Source of the DNA: Polyodon spathula
Lineage: Eukaryota > Chordata > Actinopteri > Acipenseriformes > Polyodontidae
Direction: 5' to 3'
Length of the DNA: 64,000 nucleotides
Assembly: GCF_017654505.1 (NCBI RefSeq)
Contig: NC_054549.1
Coordinates: 29,375,854 to 29,439,853, forward strand
The position numbers and the translations under genes are program-made. Positions 1 through 39,380 of this stretch are shown in pieces (the first letter of the stretch is position 1; each line of letters begins with the position of its first letter). Below the pieces are notes generated by a model. It was not told where the DNA came from. It ran no database searches and saw nothing but the letters and a program-made list of their open reading frames with translations.

Positions 1-3000
1 GACAGGATTGTGGGTTAGCATAGGTGTTGGAAGGTCATTGGATTTAAGTGAAGCTGGATCAGTCAGGCTGTTTCATTTCCCATAAAGAATCTATGGTTTT
101 TGTTTGACAGATGTCAGCTCCCACTGAGAGGTTTTGCACAAGCTCCTAACCCTAAAATCTCCCCTTCCTGACCTCTCCCCTCCACCCCACCGGGATATTT
201 GCTCTGACTCTCGGATGGGATCAGGTTTCTCCCAGGTGCCTCCATATAATCGAGATTGTATTGGGAAAAACAAAGAAAAGTATGCAATGAAGATGCAGTA
301 ATTCCTCACTGCATAGAGGAATTTATACTGTTTTTAAAATATCCATAAAGTCACTGTTCATGCAGCAAACATTTGAACCTTTATTAGAAGCTTTGCCATG
401 TCAATTAGTTTTACATCGAAAATGCTCCAAGGGGTCTCATTTTGAAATATTAGTTACTAACAAATTATACAGAGGTGCACATTTGGGGCTATGGTGCCAG
501 CGTACCTCAGGTAGTGCCAGCAACATTAAATTATGGTGCCAGAAGACATTTAACTTTATTTTTGTATTCCTTTGCAAACATAGATAATGAAAGTTTCTCA
601 TTGGGTCTGCTGGAAAACTTTCAAAGCAGTCAAGCATCAATTTTCAAAATGACTTTACCAAAAAAGGTAATGGTACTGTATTTCCAGTGAAAGAAACCTG
701 AAGGACTGTTAGCTAATTACAGACAACATGAATGGCTGCCCTCTGGTGGTGTTTATGCTACATGACATTTATTTAAAACGTGACTGGTGAAGTGACTGTA
801 TACCGTAGTAAAAGCACAGCAAGCATAGTTAAAGTACTGTAAAATAAATAAATAAATAATCATTGCAATGCATGCAATACACCATTGGGAAACAGTATAT
901 CTATCTCGGTAAACTCCATTTACTTGCTGATTAAAGTATAGCAGCTGTCATTTATGTCCACACTAACAGAGAAGTCGGTTGCAGAGTAATGTGTTTTCAC
1001 AGTCACATGGCACAAAGGATTGCTATTTAATTCCAAAGTGTTGCTCTTTTTGTTGTTACCCACAGCAAATAAATAGTTGACATAAAATACAGTACACAGT
1101 GCTGCAAACCTTTTTTTTTTTTTTTTTTTTCCCAATCTGAATTTATATCAAACCTTTATTTTATTTTTTTTTTAAATTTAATAATGTGAAAATTCAATAA
1201 TTGCGAATTGATTTGAATAAGGAATTGGAATTGAATAAAAGGAATGACCACAACCCTGGCTGGCTGTCTTGTTTATGTCTCTATACAACACAGGATGTTT
1301 TTCTTTTCCCCTACACAATAGCTTGTACTTTACATTGACATAACCATCCATCTGTTTTCTTGTTAGCTTTACCCCAGACCCAGAGAAGTCAGCAATGGAT
1401 TTAAAACCTACCTTGGTAGTGCACTATTCACAGACAACGAAAAAACTTCTTTAACCCACAGGCTTCGCACCAACAGACAAATACAAAACCCTTTGCTGAG
1501 GGCCAGTGGAGCGACACTTGACACTTTCACCTCCACTGTTCCTTTTGTGTATCGCTATTAGTTATAGGATGCTGCAGCAGTGTGAAATTTTGCAGAAGTT
1601 TTGGTTTCTTATTGGCACAGTTTTGGGAGGACTACCGAGTATCTGGGTGCACATATTTGGCCTATTAATCCATTATACAATTTTACTGCAGCAAACCATG
1701 ACACATGCATGGTAAAGTGTAGTAAAGCATAACGAAAGCATGGTAAAGCACGGACAAGCTTTGTTAATCACTTGGGACTATGGTAAGAAAAGCGGTATAT
1801 CAATAGTATAAAGCATGGTTAACTGCAAAAATAGCTGTACTGTGGCATAGAGGAAATTATATTGAGGGAACTAATGCACACTGTCCCACTGCAGACAGAG
1901 TACTACAGTGTCAGGACCACCGTTCCAAACCATTGTGCTGTCATGAGTGGCAATGCCTGCTTATATTTCTGCCAGGGTTTCTTCAGGTCTATGAAATGCA
2001 GCTGCTCAGGTTCACACGACTACTGAACAGGGCATCTCTGTGCATGACTTCCTTGAGTTGGTCTATTCTTTTCACAGGCTTGGCATGACTAACAACTGGT
2101 GGTTCAATGTAAATGCACGTTTGTTTTTAGCATGACACCTCAAACCTTTCAGTACAGGAAATTCTCACCACGGTGCAGTTATATTTAGATTTAAATATGT
2201 TTAGTTGCAACAGCTCAGACTGAAAGAAGATAAGAACCAGGAAGTACAGGATCAGATAACTAATAAATGAAGGTTCAAGAATCACTCAGACTTTTATACC
2301 TGCTGACTCCCGGTGTGTTGTTCTGCTCAGTTGGAGCAGGAATCTGTATTTAAGTAGGTTAATTTAGATCGCCAGCACAGAAGGCGAGGGCTTCATGACC
2401 ATTCAAAGACAGTCATCCTCCTTAAATCCAAGGGATCAGAACTGCAAGATGAGATTAGCATGGCCACTGCGAAAGAATGAAATGCAAATTTGTGAAGCAT
2501 TCAAGCAAAAAAAAAAATACTGGCTATTTCAATGCGTTGACAAGGATGCCACCATATTTCCCAGTAGGAGGCAGTCAGTAAGTTTCCATGCACAGCGTGA
2601 GGAGAGCAAAAAACTAAATAAATAATTATATTTCCTGCCTTCACTGATCAGCGGCCACTTACAGTGTGTTATTGTATGAAGGGTTTTTTTTTTGTTTACA
2701 GGTACAGTAGCCGGTAAATCAAGGACAGTGTCACCACAACAAACAATATAACAGTTGATCCGTTGTACACTTTGCATGCAGCGGTCGGTCGGGATGATGT
2801 CACTGACTCGTGTCCTGAGGATGCTGCATGGTACACAGTTTGGGTCTGACGCTGTGAGTAGGTTTCACCCTCTCCCGAATGTCAGGGGATGGAAAATCTT
2901 CTAAAAGGAGGGAGAGCCCAGACTTCAACAGGTACTAGACCCAAATAGGTGAGTATGGTTCTGGTGCCAGGAAAACCTAATGGGTCAGATGGAAATCAAC

Positions 3001-3044
3001 TGCATACATGTACGCTGAGGCTGGGGTGAGACTGATTCATTTGA
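1..3044. other. Intergenic DNA, no gene seen
   Basis: AT-rich sequence with short open frames only on both strands, none resembling a known protein. It contains an (AAAT)n stretch near 841-858, a T run at about 1111-1130, and at about 787-850 and 1700-1830 dispersed copies of a short motif like CATGGTAAAGC/TAGTAAAGC that look like a degenerate repeat. Confidence 0.5.
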
Positions 3045-3377
3045 ATTATTGGTAAATAATTGCATACAGTTATACTGATGCTGGTTAGGAGGGATTTCAT
3101 TCTCTCAACTTTAATAGCCAAGCATATATTTGCCCCGCAACAGCCATAACTCACCTTGTTAAGGTGTCGGCCAAACAAAATAATAATAAAGGTTGGTAAA
3201 TTATTTCATACAGATAGGCTGATGCTGTGTAGGAGGATTCATTCTCAACTTTAATAGTCAAACATATGTTTGCCTGCAACGGCCATAAGCCGCCTTGTAA
3301 TGCGTCTGCCAAATGAAACAATAAGAAATGTTGATAATTATTGCAGCCTCTCAACTTAATAGTCAGATCTAAACACA
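3045..3377 (+). repeat. Tandem SINE-like repeat, two units and a third partial
   Basis: Units at about 3045-3189 and 3190-3330 are clearly similar: each has a TTGGTAAAT..ATACAG start, a TCAACTTTAATAG middle, a GCAACNGCCATAA segment and a GTCTGCCAAATGAAACAA-type end followed by an A-rich tail. A third copy (3331-3377) is truncated. The GCGTCTGCCAAATGA end resembles the conserved tail of many fish SINEs. Period is about 143 nt. Confidence 0.6.
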
Positions 3378-4594
3378 TGAGACATTCCTTAACCTCTTAA
3401 TGAGCAGGTCCTACTTGTTAACTGAGGTTCTTTATGGCTGCACCACCTGAGAGCGGATTGATACCTATCTGGAGAGGGATTATACTATCTCCACAGGCAA
3501 CATGTATGCTAATAAATACAAGGTAAGTCACCTAATATGCCAACTAGTATATACTAGCCTGACTCCACAGTATAAGTTTTCACTTATAGGTACACATTTG
3601 ACACTGAAGTCAGGTCTTTGACGAATGTCAGCATGGGAGGAGGTGTAAGATGAGACTCCCGCATTCACGGCAGACGTACAGTTAAACCTCTGTAATCTGC
3701 CCCTCTCAAAGGGGGAGTCCCCTTTGGCATTGGTCTGAAGGATCCCCTGGTCCATAGGAAGGAGATCTATCCTGCTCAGCAGCTGGTAGAGGCGCATTCC
3801 CTAGTGGGGATTCTTAACAAGCAGTTGCCTTTAGACATCAACAATTCTAGTACCCTTTGGAAAGGTAAGCCCACTTCCAGTGGGGCCAGGGAGATTGATC
3901 ATTCTATGGCCATGATAAGGAAATAGGCAAGTTACTTACTCCTATTCCTTTCTCTACCCCACTTTCTGGTAAAGCAGGCAAAATATACAGTCTCTCCCTA
4001 CAGTCCTGGAACCTAAACTGACTGGCTACCCCATATCCGCCCCTGACAATAGGCCAACATTAACTGGATGGTAAATGAGACAGAGCCAGTCTTGTTCTTA
4101 GCTCCTCATTGAGCCTAAAGGTTTTGGATTTCTAAGAGTAGGGAAATAGTGGAAGAGGTGCTCCGCAACTACAGTGGAACAGTGATCTGCTGTCAAAAAC
4201 AATATGCAACATTTTCCACTTCAGGTTTCAGGTCCACACAGTGAATAGAAGGAATTTATCCTAGGGTGTGATCCAAAATCAGTGTACGACTTTCTATCTA
4301 CAGGTATGCCTCAGCCACCTGTTTAACAGGGGTTCTACCTACCCTTCATCAATGTTCACATTGCTGCAATCTCTATCAGGCTACCTGGCTGGGAGAGTCA
4401 CTCTGTAGGTAGTACCCTAGGGTGGCTAAAGAGTTTGGTGGGGCTACCACCCAAGACCCCCAGGGAAACACATCCTCCCTTAGGGGAGCCTTAACCTGTA
4501 TTCATCAAATCAGGTTGCCACAGTCAGACCCTGACCACAGGTAAGATAAATGTCTACTGAATTTTTAATCTTGTGATTGCCTTTCATGTAGGTG
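3378..4594. other. Intergenic DNA, nothing recognised
   Basis: No coding exon, tRNA or known repeat was identified. A minus-strand open frame of 89 codons at 3528-3797 has no recognisable motif. The base composition is slightly more GC-rich than the surroundings. Confidence 0.4.
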
Positions 4595-5860
4595 ATATGT
4601 CCGTGGGAGTGCTTGATTTCACAAATCCAACTGATTCTTTACTTTTGCAAAGACTCGATTGACCTTATAGTCAATGAAAAAGCAAATTTTTCTGTGGGTG
4701 TGAGATGGTACAGTGGGCTAATTCCCTAGTGTGCTGTGCTGCTGTATTCTGGGACTGGGTTTGAATCCTGTTCATTTTTTTTTTTTTTTTTTTTCCCCAA
4801 AATAATTTGTTAATTTCCTATAGAAACAATGAACATGCCAGCTTTTCCATGGTAGTGTGATGGCACCGTGGGTTAATTTACTAGCATGTTGTGTTCTTTA
4901 TCCTTGGAGTACTGTTTGAATCGATTTCCTTCCTTAATTTAAAATAAGTGGTTAATTTCAGTCAATGATAAAGGATTTTTTTTTCCATCGAAGTGAGATA
5001 GCAAAGTGGGTTAAATCATTAGTATGCTCTGGTGTTCACCTTGGAGTCCTGGGTTCAAATCCTGCTGAATGTCTTTTATTTTCACAGAACTGTTTAATTC
5101 CCTATATAGACAATAATAAAGAAAACCAGTTCCCAAAAGTGAGATGGCACAGCGGGCTTATTCACTTGTCTGCTGTGTCTCTCTTCATGAGAGCCTGGTG
5201 TCAAATCCATCTGATTCTTTTCTTTATTTTCAAAGAATTGGATAATTTCCTCTATAGACAATGGATAAAGGTGGCAGGTTCATAAAAGTGAGATGGAACA
5301 GTGGGCTAATTCACTTATATGCTGTGCTGTTCTTGCAGGACTGGGCTCAAATCTGATGGAGCCCCTCCTTTATTTTTAAATTATTAGTTTGTTTCCTATA
5401 AATCTAATGAAAAAGCAAATTCTTCTGTGGAAGGGAAATAGTGCAGTGGGCTAATCCTGTGGTGTGCTATACTGTTCACTAGGAGGGCTTGGGTTCAAAT
5501 CTGGCTAACTCCTTCCTTTATTTTTCAAAAAATGGGTTAACTCACCCTATAAGTGATTGTGCAATAGATATTTCTTGTGGGAGCTGGTGGTGCAGTGGGC
5601 TAATCCCATGGCCTTCTCTCCCTGAAGACAGTGGTTCAAATCCAGTGCCTGGAGGTGAGTTTCTGAGGTAAGTACTAGTGTTGGTTGTAACTAGCTGTGT
5701 TGTTTGTGTCTCCCCAGGTGGAGGAGGAGATCATGTCCTTCCATGTGGAGGGATGAAGAGGGGGGGGTCTGGCCCCCCCCATCAGGGGGAGAGTGGAGGG
5801 TTGGGGTGTTGCTGAAGGGGACAAAAATAGTTTCTTTTAAATAAATTTAAGCTAAAAGAC
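4595..5860 (+). repeat. Left arm of 2.5-kb palindrome: tandem tRNA-like units
   Basis: About seven units spaced roughly 147 nt apart begin near 4695, 4852, 4989, 5136, 5284, 5430 and 5577. Each has an A-box look-alike (for example TGGCACAGTGG or GGTGCAGTGGGCTAA) followed some 40 nt later by a B-box look-alike (GGGTTCAAATCC), as in tRNA-derived elements. Between units is a linker containing CTATAGACAATGA-like sequence. The last unit leads into a GC-rich stretch with G8/C8 runs near 5761-5781. None folds as a clear intact tRNA, so they are called tRNA-like. Confidence 0.75.
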
Positions 5861-5880
5861 ATTGCAAAGTACTTTGCAAT
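5861..5880. repeat. Perfect 20-bp palindrome at the axis of the large inverted repeat
   Basis: The sequence ATTGCAAAGTACTTTGCAAT is its own reverse complement and sits at the symmetry point of the two arms. The flanking 70-90 bases are less well matched between arms. Confidence 0.85.
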
Positions 5881-7135
5881 CTTTCAACAAAAGTGTAACT
5901 GTAAACAGAACTTGTAAGCACTATTTGTTTCCTTCAGTAACACCCCAACCTTCCACTCACCCCCCTCATGGGGGGGGCCAGACCCCCCCCCTCTTCATCC
6001 CTCCACATGGAAGGACATCATCTCCTCTACCTCCATCTGGGGAGACACAACCAACACAGTTAGTTACAACCAACATTAGTACTTACCTCAGAAACTCACC
6101 TCCAGGCACTGGATTTGAACCACTGTCTTCAGGGAAGATAAGGCCATGGGATTAGCCCACTGCACCACCAGCTCCCACAAGAAATATCTATTGCACAATC
6201 ACTTATAGGGTCAGTTAACCCATTTTTTGAAAATAAAGGAAGGAGACAACCAGATTTGAACCCAAGCCCTCCTGCTGAACAGTATAGAACACCAGTGAAC
6301 TAGCCCACTGCACTATTTCCCTTCCATGGAAGAACTTGCTTTTTCATTAGATTTATAGGAAACAAGCTAATAATTTGAAAATAAAGGAGGGCTCAATCAG
6401 ATTCAAGCCCAGTCCTGCTAGAAGAACAGCATAGTGTATAAGTGAATTAGCCCACTGTGCCATCTCACTTTTACAAACCTGCCTCCTTTATCATTGTCTA
6501 TATAGGAAATTATCCAAGTCTTTGATGATAAAGAAAAGAATCAGATGGATTTGATACCAGGCTCTCATCATGAACAACACAGCAGACAAGCAAATTAACC
6601 CACTGTGCCATCTCACTTTGGTGAAACAGCTTCCTTTATCATTGTCTATGTAGGAAATTATCCAATTCTTTGAACCAAGGAAATTGTTGGATTTGAACCC
6701 AGTTCCCACAAAAAAAAAAACCAACAGAGCATGCTAGTGAACTAACCCACTATCCCATCTTACTCTGATGAATTAGTTTTCTTTATCATTATCTATATAG
6801 GAAATTAAACAGTTCTTTGAAAATAAAGAAAGAAATCAGCTGGATTTGAACACAGTACACGAAAGTGAACAACACCACATACTATTGAATTAGCCCACTA
6901 TGTCAAGTCCCTTCCACAGAAAAATGTGCCTTTTCGTTGTCTATATAGGAAATAATCTAATTCTTTGAAAAAAAAGGAAAAAATCAGCTGGATTTGAACC
7001 TAGTTCCCATAAGTAGGATTACCTTACTGTGCCCTTTCAGTTCCATGGAAGTGCTTGCTTCCCAAGTCTTTAACAACAAAGGAAGAAACTTCTGGATTTA
7101 AACCCAGTGCTCTACAGTCTAGATATGACGTCATG
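5881..7135 (-). repeat. Right arm of 2.5-kb palindrome: inverted tRNA-like units
   Basis: Reverse-complement counterpart of the left arm, with the same unit order from the axis outward. Examples: 5938-6180 mirrors 5577-5810 including the C7-G9 runs, the GTGAGTTTCTGAGGTAAGTACTAG-type segment and the GGTTCAAATCC box. Units continue to about 7100 (TTTAAACCCAGTGCTC near 7093). Visible substitutions and small indels between arms mean the inversion is old, not a recent assembly duplicate. Confidence 0.75.
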
Positions 7136-10100
7136 AAACTGCACACCCTCCTATCTTCAGTACAAAATGCTTTCATTCAAGCTGATAGCATAGCAGTTAC
7201 AGTAAGAACTATTGTGTACAATATCTAAATTTAAAATTATGAAGCAAAATATTACTGTTAAAAAATAAGAACAAATGTTAACTCTAACTCGACTGAGGCG
7301 CACAGTGTAGCGTCCTTCTTGAGCTTGGGTTCCTTACCAAGTGACTCCTTGCACGTTGGACAGTTATATTTGTTGTGTCCTTAGAATATTGTGGCAGAAA
7401 CCTGTAATTGACACTCAAGCTCCCTGACCTCCCTCCTTATTGAAGCCATGCCTTTAGCCTAATGTAACCCTAGTTTTCATTGTTCTGTGAACAGTTTTCT
7501 TGTACGGCACCTTTGTGAAATAGGTGGAAACAAAACTTATCGTGTTTTATGGTTGCTGCCAAGCAACTAGTGTGTTGACAACAGTCCAGTAGTTTACATA
7601 CTGGTACTGTAAAATACAGGAATGTGTATAACAAATCACGTTACAGCTGAACACCATGTATTGCACTGCTCCTCATAAGTATTTCAACTGAGTCAGTTTG
7701 TGTGCCTATTGTTTGTAGTTCTAGTAGCCTAGGATATACATGTCTGCATTACATATCGTAATATATAGAGATACCACATTCTCTGTCTTTAAACAGACCA
7801 AAAACAGTTAGCCTATCAGGAGATATTTTTATCATTCATTATCTGACTATTTAGGAACCCCCCCCCCCCTTATCTCGCATGAATATGTAGAGGAACTTGA
7901 AGCATAAAGCTGGGGAAACACAAGCCACTTTGTAGCTTGGAACTTGATTTCAGGCCACTGCATATATACATGAAATGTTCCATCTATACTTTTGTTTAAA
8001 CCTTTATTTTTTTCCTGTTGCCCTGTAACTATAATAGCAACACGCAAAACACATCATGATTCATAACTTATCAAATAGCAGTTATATATTATGTACTTCT
8101 AAACAGCAATTTGTGTAGTAAGTAGAGTACAATTCTCAAGTTAGATACACAGAAAATATTATGGTTCTCAGAAAGCAAGATTAACAAATTCCTTATGTGA
8201 AGAAAGCCAAAATCAACACAGAACTTTCTTCAGAAATCTTAAAAGACAAAACTAATCAAATCGTACTTTAATCTGCATTAACTACACATATATACACAGC
8301 ATATATTGCTGAATATGTCTGCACAGAGGATGTCAATAAGCATAACATTTTTAGATATAATTATATAGAAAACTAAAATCTAAATATCCCAACAACATGG
8401 TGGGTGCATAACACATTTTGCAACTGATTTGTGGAAAAGGCATTAAGAGTTAAATAGTTTGTGCCTTACTCCCCAATTACAGTATGTTCGGTGTCCTCCT
8501 GTTTCCAGGGCCAGCGTTTAGTAGTATATAGTAAATAGCTTCCATAATCCATTCAAATGTAAACCTTGCATTAGGCATTAGCTGTGATGCTAAGGTCAGA
8601 GATCAGGATGTTGGTGTTGATAGCTCAGGAAGTGACCTCCTGGGTAGACGGTTACACATTCATATCCTGTTTAAAGTGAATCTGGATAAGTATTCCTGCT
8701 GGCAAATAGATTGGATAAGATCCAATATACCGCTAGGACTTCTGTGCTGTTGGGGTTAAGGGATAACCTTGATCTACTCTAGTCTATCAGCACCAAGGCA
8801 TTGCATGTTTGGTTCAATATGGACTGCGTTATCCCAGTTCTTTAAAGAATCAATCATAAAAGAACCTCCTTTTCTTCTGTTGTATGAAAACAAAACTAAA
8901 CATAATGCAATGTTTACTCTGTTCATTTCTTCTTCCTTGAACCATGACATCAGAGGCTTTGCAGTGTAAGTTTGATGTTTCAGAGATAAACAGTCAGAGA
9001 TTATTGATCCCAGATTTCCAGATCTCATCCCAAAACCAATGCATCCAAGATTTAGAATACAGTTTGTTGTGATACTCCATGAGAAATTCTATGTTTTTAT
9101 ACAAACATTTATTCATGCACTTAAAACTGAAATTCAGTTATGTGTGAACTAGCAAATGATGTCCTACTTACATTCATGTAAACATTTATTTGCCAGATGT
9201 CTGTCCAAAGTAATACATACACAGATGTTTATGAAGAAAACAACCATTTAATTAACAACCAAATGTTGCAATAAAATAGAGGGAACATTAAGAACAGAAA
9301 TGCATAATTTGTTTTATACATTCCTTACAGTTGTGTGTGCATCCACCCATAACATATTTCACAATTTAAAATATGCCAGTTAAAGCAATGTCTTTTTTGG
9401 TTCCGACTGACCTGGTTACTTGGCATTTGTATCTTCCCCATAAGCATTGTGCCTTAAAAAAACAGCTAGTCTCACACTCTCCTGCTGGATAAGTGTGCTT
9501 CTGGATAACATCCCCTTACAAAACTCCTTTTTCTTACTTGCTTGGCTGAACTACAGCAGGTTTGAGAACTATTTCCCGGGTCACTGTGTATCATGATGCT
9601 CCAGAAAGAGAAGAGCAACAGGGCACATTAACAGGTGAACCCTGACATCAACTTCCTGTCTGGAAACTGGATTGTCAGTGTGGTAGGACAGCGTCACAGC
9701 CCACGGTGTTACCGTCAGTAAAGGAGACTCAGAAACAGGGAGACTGCAGCATTGAAGCGTGGTTTGCGACTATTCATTAACAAAATAACACAACACACAG
9801 GTCAAACACTCACCCAAACTCCTTCCAAACAATGGCTTTTTCCTTCCTTGATATACATGTGGCCATTCCCTAATTATAACTCAATTAATAGATTAGAGAA
9901 TGGCCACACCTGTGATTGTTGGCATGGATACATTTAACCCCATCACTGCCAAACTTACATTCACACACCTACTGACACAGTGAGCATCACAGAGCTGAGT
10001 GCACTTTTCAGAAGGCGTATAACTGAATTCTTCAATTTAATACAAACTTTCCCAGTAGCCATCATACGTGCGTTTTAGGATAACAACCCCCCTCATGCTC

Positions 10101-10629
10101 GCTTTCTTAATTTCCCATGGATACAGCGTGTTTCTCAGCATCTTGTAAGTCAATAGCTTTAGTATTACGCTCACTGCAAAATGTAAAAAGTATGTAGTTA
10201 GAAAATTGTCTGCAGTGTATGTGGTCACAGGACAGCCACTAGACCTGAAGGCTGTGTGGAAGCGTGTACAATTATCTAAAAGCAGAAGGATCGCAATGAC
10301 TTTACAAGGGTTCCTGTGCAACCAGCTCATCCCTCTCACAGTTCTGTTCCTGGAGCGGCAGTTTGCAGGACAAAGTGAGCCTACAGACATCAGCAACCCA
10401 TTACAGCAGGCGACAGAAACCTTTAAAACTGGATAAAAGACACCTGTTTTAGTTCTAGCAATTCTCCACGAACTGCATGGTCCTGTCCACTATTAAGGCC
10501 ATTTTGTGATTTCTTTCTTGGCCAGTCAATGTACTTTCCTTCCTCCCAGTTATTAAATATATACACCACACCAATTCTCAAGGCAATCCATAATCATCAG
10601 AGCACATCAATTTAAATAGAAGAGAGATT
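7136..10629. other. Intergenic DNA downstream of sema3f
   Basis: AT-rich, with no recognised exon. It holds a C run at 7859-7869, a hairpin at 9858-9908, and around 9660-9960 a stretch that looks like a mobile-element fragment. Open frames on both strands at about 10037-10436 overlap each other and show no family motif. Confidence 0.4.
9858..9908. repeat. Short inverted repeat (hairpin)
   Basis: TGTGGCCATTCCCTAAT pairs with ATTAGAGAATGGCCACA across an AT-rich loop of about 17 nt, with one mismatch in the stem. It could be part of a mobile-element end. Confidence 0.6.
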
Positions 10630-10655
10630 TGTTTTTATAAAATATAGAGCTTTAA

Positions 10656-10661
10656 TTTATT
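10656..10661 (-). promoter_or_regulatory. Candidate polyadenylation signal AATAAA
   Basis: Reads AATAAA on the minus strand (TTTATT on plus), about 2.2 kb after the stop. It is the most distal canonical hexamer before sequence that looks intergenic. Use is not proven; alternatives are at 11151-11156 and 11748-11753. Confidence 0.3.
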
Positions 10662-11152
10662 AGTCAGCAACATCAACAATGGGAAAAACAATGTCATTTA
10701 CACAAGATCCAGTAAAGTAACATTACCTGCGCATTTTGTCTGCTACAGTAAGTCTTTCTTAATAAAACTAACAGCAAAATAATCAAACAAAAAAAAAATT
10801 CTATTAAAAAAATTACCAACAAATTATACAATCTTCTGTTTTAATGCGCAATTTTAATTTATAAAAATGGGGGTGACATAAGAGGAGCCAGATGCAATGT
10901 CCACAGAAACAAGAAGAGAAAAGAAACCTGGGTCAGTTTGAAAAGCTCAAAAAGTCAAAACAGCTATAAAAAAATGCCTTTCTGCTTTGACGTTTCAGTT
11001 TCATTCAAATGTTTCATACATACAGAATTCCTTTCTGCAGCAGCGTCTCTACAGCAGGTCTTGCTTTTACATGTCAAGGTCACTGTTGTCACAAAATGAT
11101 AAGAGAAGTTCACAGTCTCCTGTGAGTCTACCAACAGATGCATATCTCCCTT

Positions 11153-11174
11153 TATTTATCTATCTATCTATCTA

Positions 11175-11252
<78 letters not shown>
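11153..11252. repeat. (TATC)n then (TA)n microsatellite
   Basis: Imperfect TATC repeats to about 11195 followed by pure TA to 11252. It lies within the probable 3' UTR of sema3f. Confidence 0.95.
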
Positions 11253-11256
<4 letters not shown>

Positions 11257-12850
11257 GTACATAGAAATGTCATGCATTCTCTGAAAAGCCAGCTTCCCAC
11301 TGTTTCCAGTATGTGTAACATACCTTTCTCAAGGGAGCATGGGTTGTATATACATATATCAAGCTATGTGTCTATAAGGATCATATGCTGAATGGCCCCA
11401 ACTGAACTAACAGACATCTTTCTTTTTTTTTTAACAGTTTCATAATGTAAGAGGCAGTTCTTTAAAAAATGCACAAACTACATTGAATGCAAGAATATAC
11501 AAACTGTACCAAATTTGAAGTGATTCAGTGTACTTATATAATGTATGCAGTATACCATATATACCACAGTTAATGTAACTGTACATTACTTCTCCTGTAT
11601 ATGTCATCTTTATCATATGTACATTTTGTGCTTTAATAACATTATTAGTAATGAAAATAATTAGTCTGGTTTCCTTAAAACTCAAATGTGAGTTTGGTAC
11701 AGTCTGCATTGTAACATCAATGCTGTAACAATCATTTTAAATGCATATTTATTTTCAATAAATACTATGTTAATAGCAGACAAAAACCTTTTTGTAAGCC
11801 AATACTTACGTACTACTGTTTAAGGGTCCATTTCATATCAGCTAAACAAGGTGAATGTGTAGTATGGAGTTTCTTTGCATACTTTGTCTCCAATATTTTG
11901 TGTCTGATTTGCCTTCAGTTCTTCCTCAGTTTATGGAGGTTGGAGACTGGGTCTTGGGGGAATCAAAAAGACTTAACTTGTTATTTTATCTCCATCTGTG
12001 CTTTCAAACTGTCGATGTCCAAAAAGATACCACTCTCCAAAAATATCAGCTGTCTGTAGCAAGACACCTTTTTTTTCGATTGCCGGGACAAGTTTGGTCC
12101 ATGTGCCAAGAGTCATTGGGTTCGAGTTATGTGCATGCATGTGAAACTTGGCCAACATTAATATTTTTTTAAACATGAAATATAAAACATGTCTAGCTTA
12201 ATTTTTTTTTTTTTTTTTCTCGATTATGTTTGAGAGAGTAGCATTGGAAGAAATTAAAAAAATAGGGGTACAGATTGTGGTTTGCTATATTGTAAATTCA
12301 ATGTAGTTTCTCTCAGATGTCTTTAACAGAAACCTAGACAGCAAGAGGATCTGGACCAAACTCAGTTAAGGGTTGTGTTTTGGTCGCTCACCCTGGCTAT
12401 CTCCGTGGCTGTGGAATAAAGATGAAAAGTGTAGAAAGTCCATCGCGGCGTGGTGGGAGTTCATCGCTAAATGACTCCAGTTCGATCCAAAACATTAAGA
12501 ACCCCCACCCCCCCTCCCCTAATTTACAACAAAACCCTTTCAGATTAATTTCAACAAGGTTTACTTCAGTATACACACTTTAAATGTAACATCGATTTTC
12601 TGTAGTTCTTTAAGCTGTGAAAACAAAAAATACAGCGCTCTCATAATAATATTTAAAATAATAATAACAATATTTGCCCAGAAGGTACCTATACACAAAG
12701 AGCCTCTCCTAATTAAGTACAAAGAAATCCACAGAATCATACTATATACAACCTACAATAAATACTGCATTTCTTAAATTGTTAAAGGGAACCATGTATT
12801 TTAATTTTTTTTGTTTGTTTATCTGTTTCAGAGTCTCTCTCTTCGTAGGC

Positions 12851-39380
<26,530 letters not shown>

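Larger units (their letters stand above)
10630..12850 (-). other. sema3f: Probable sema3f 3' UTR
   Basis: About 2.2 kb directly after the stop codon, AT-rich, with no coding exon on either strand. AATAAA hexamers on the minus strand occur at 11748-11753, 11151-11156 and 10656-10661. The farthest is taken as the tentative end, so the boundary is inferred; earlier signals could give shorter transcripts. A TATC/TA microsatellite lies inside it. Confidence 0.45.

Noticed and set aside
10037..10436. Overlapping open frames on both strands downstream of sema3f
   Set aside because: They occupy the same DNA on opposite strands and neither resembles a known protein.
11440..11709. 89-codon minus-strand frame in the 3' UTR
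   Set aside because: AT-rich, no motif, downstream of the sema3f stop codon.
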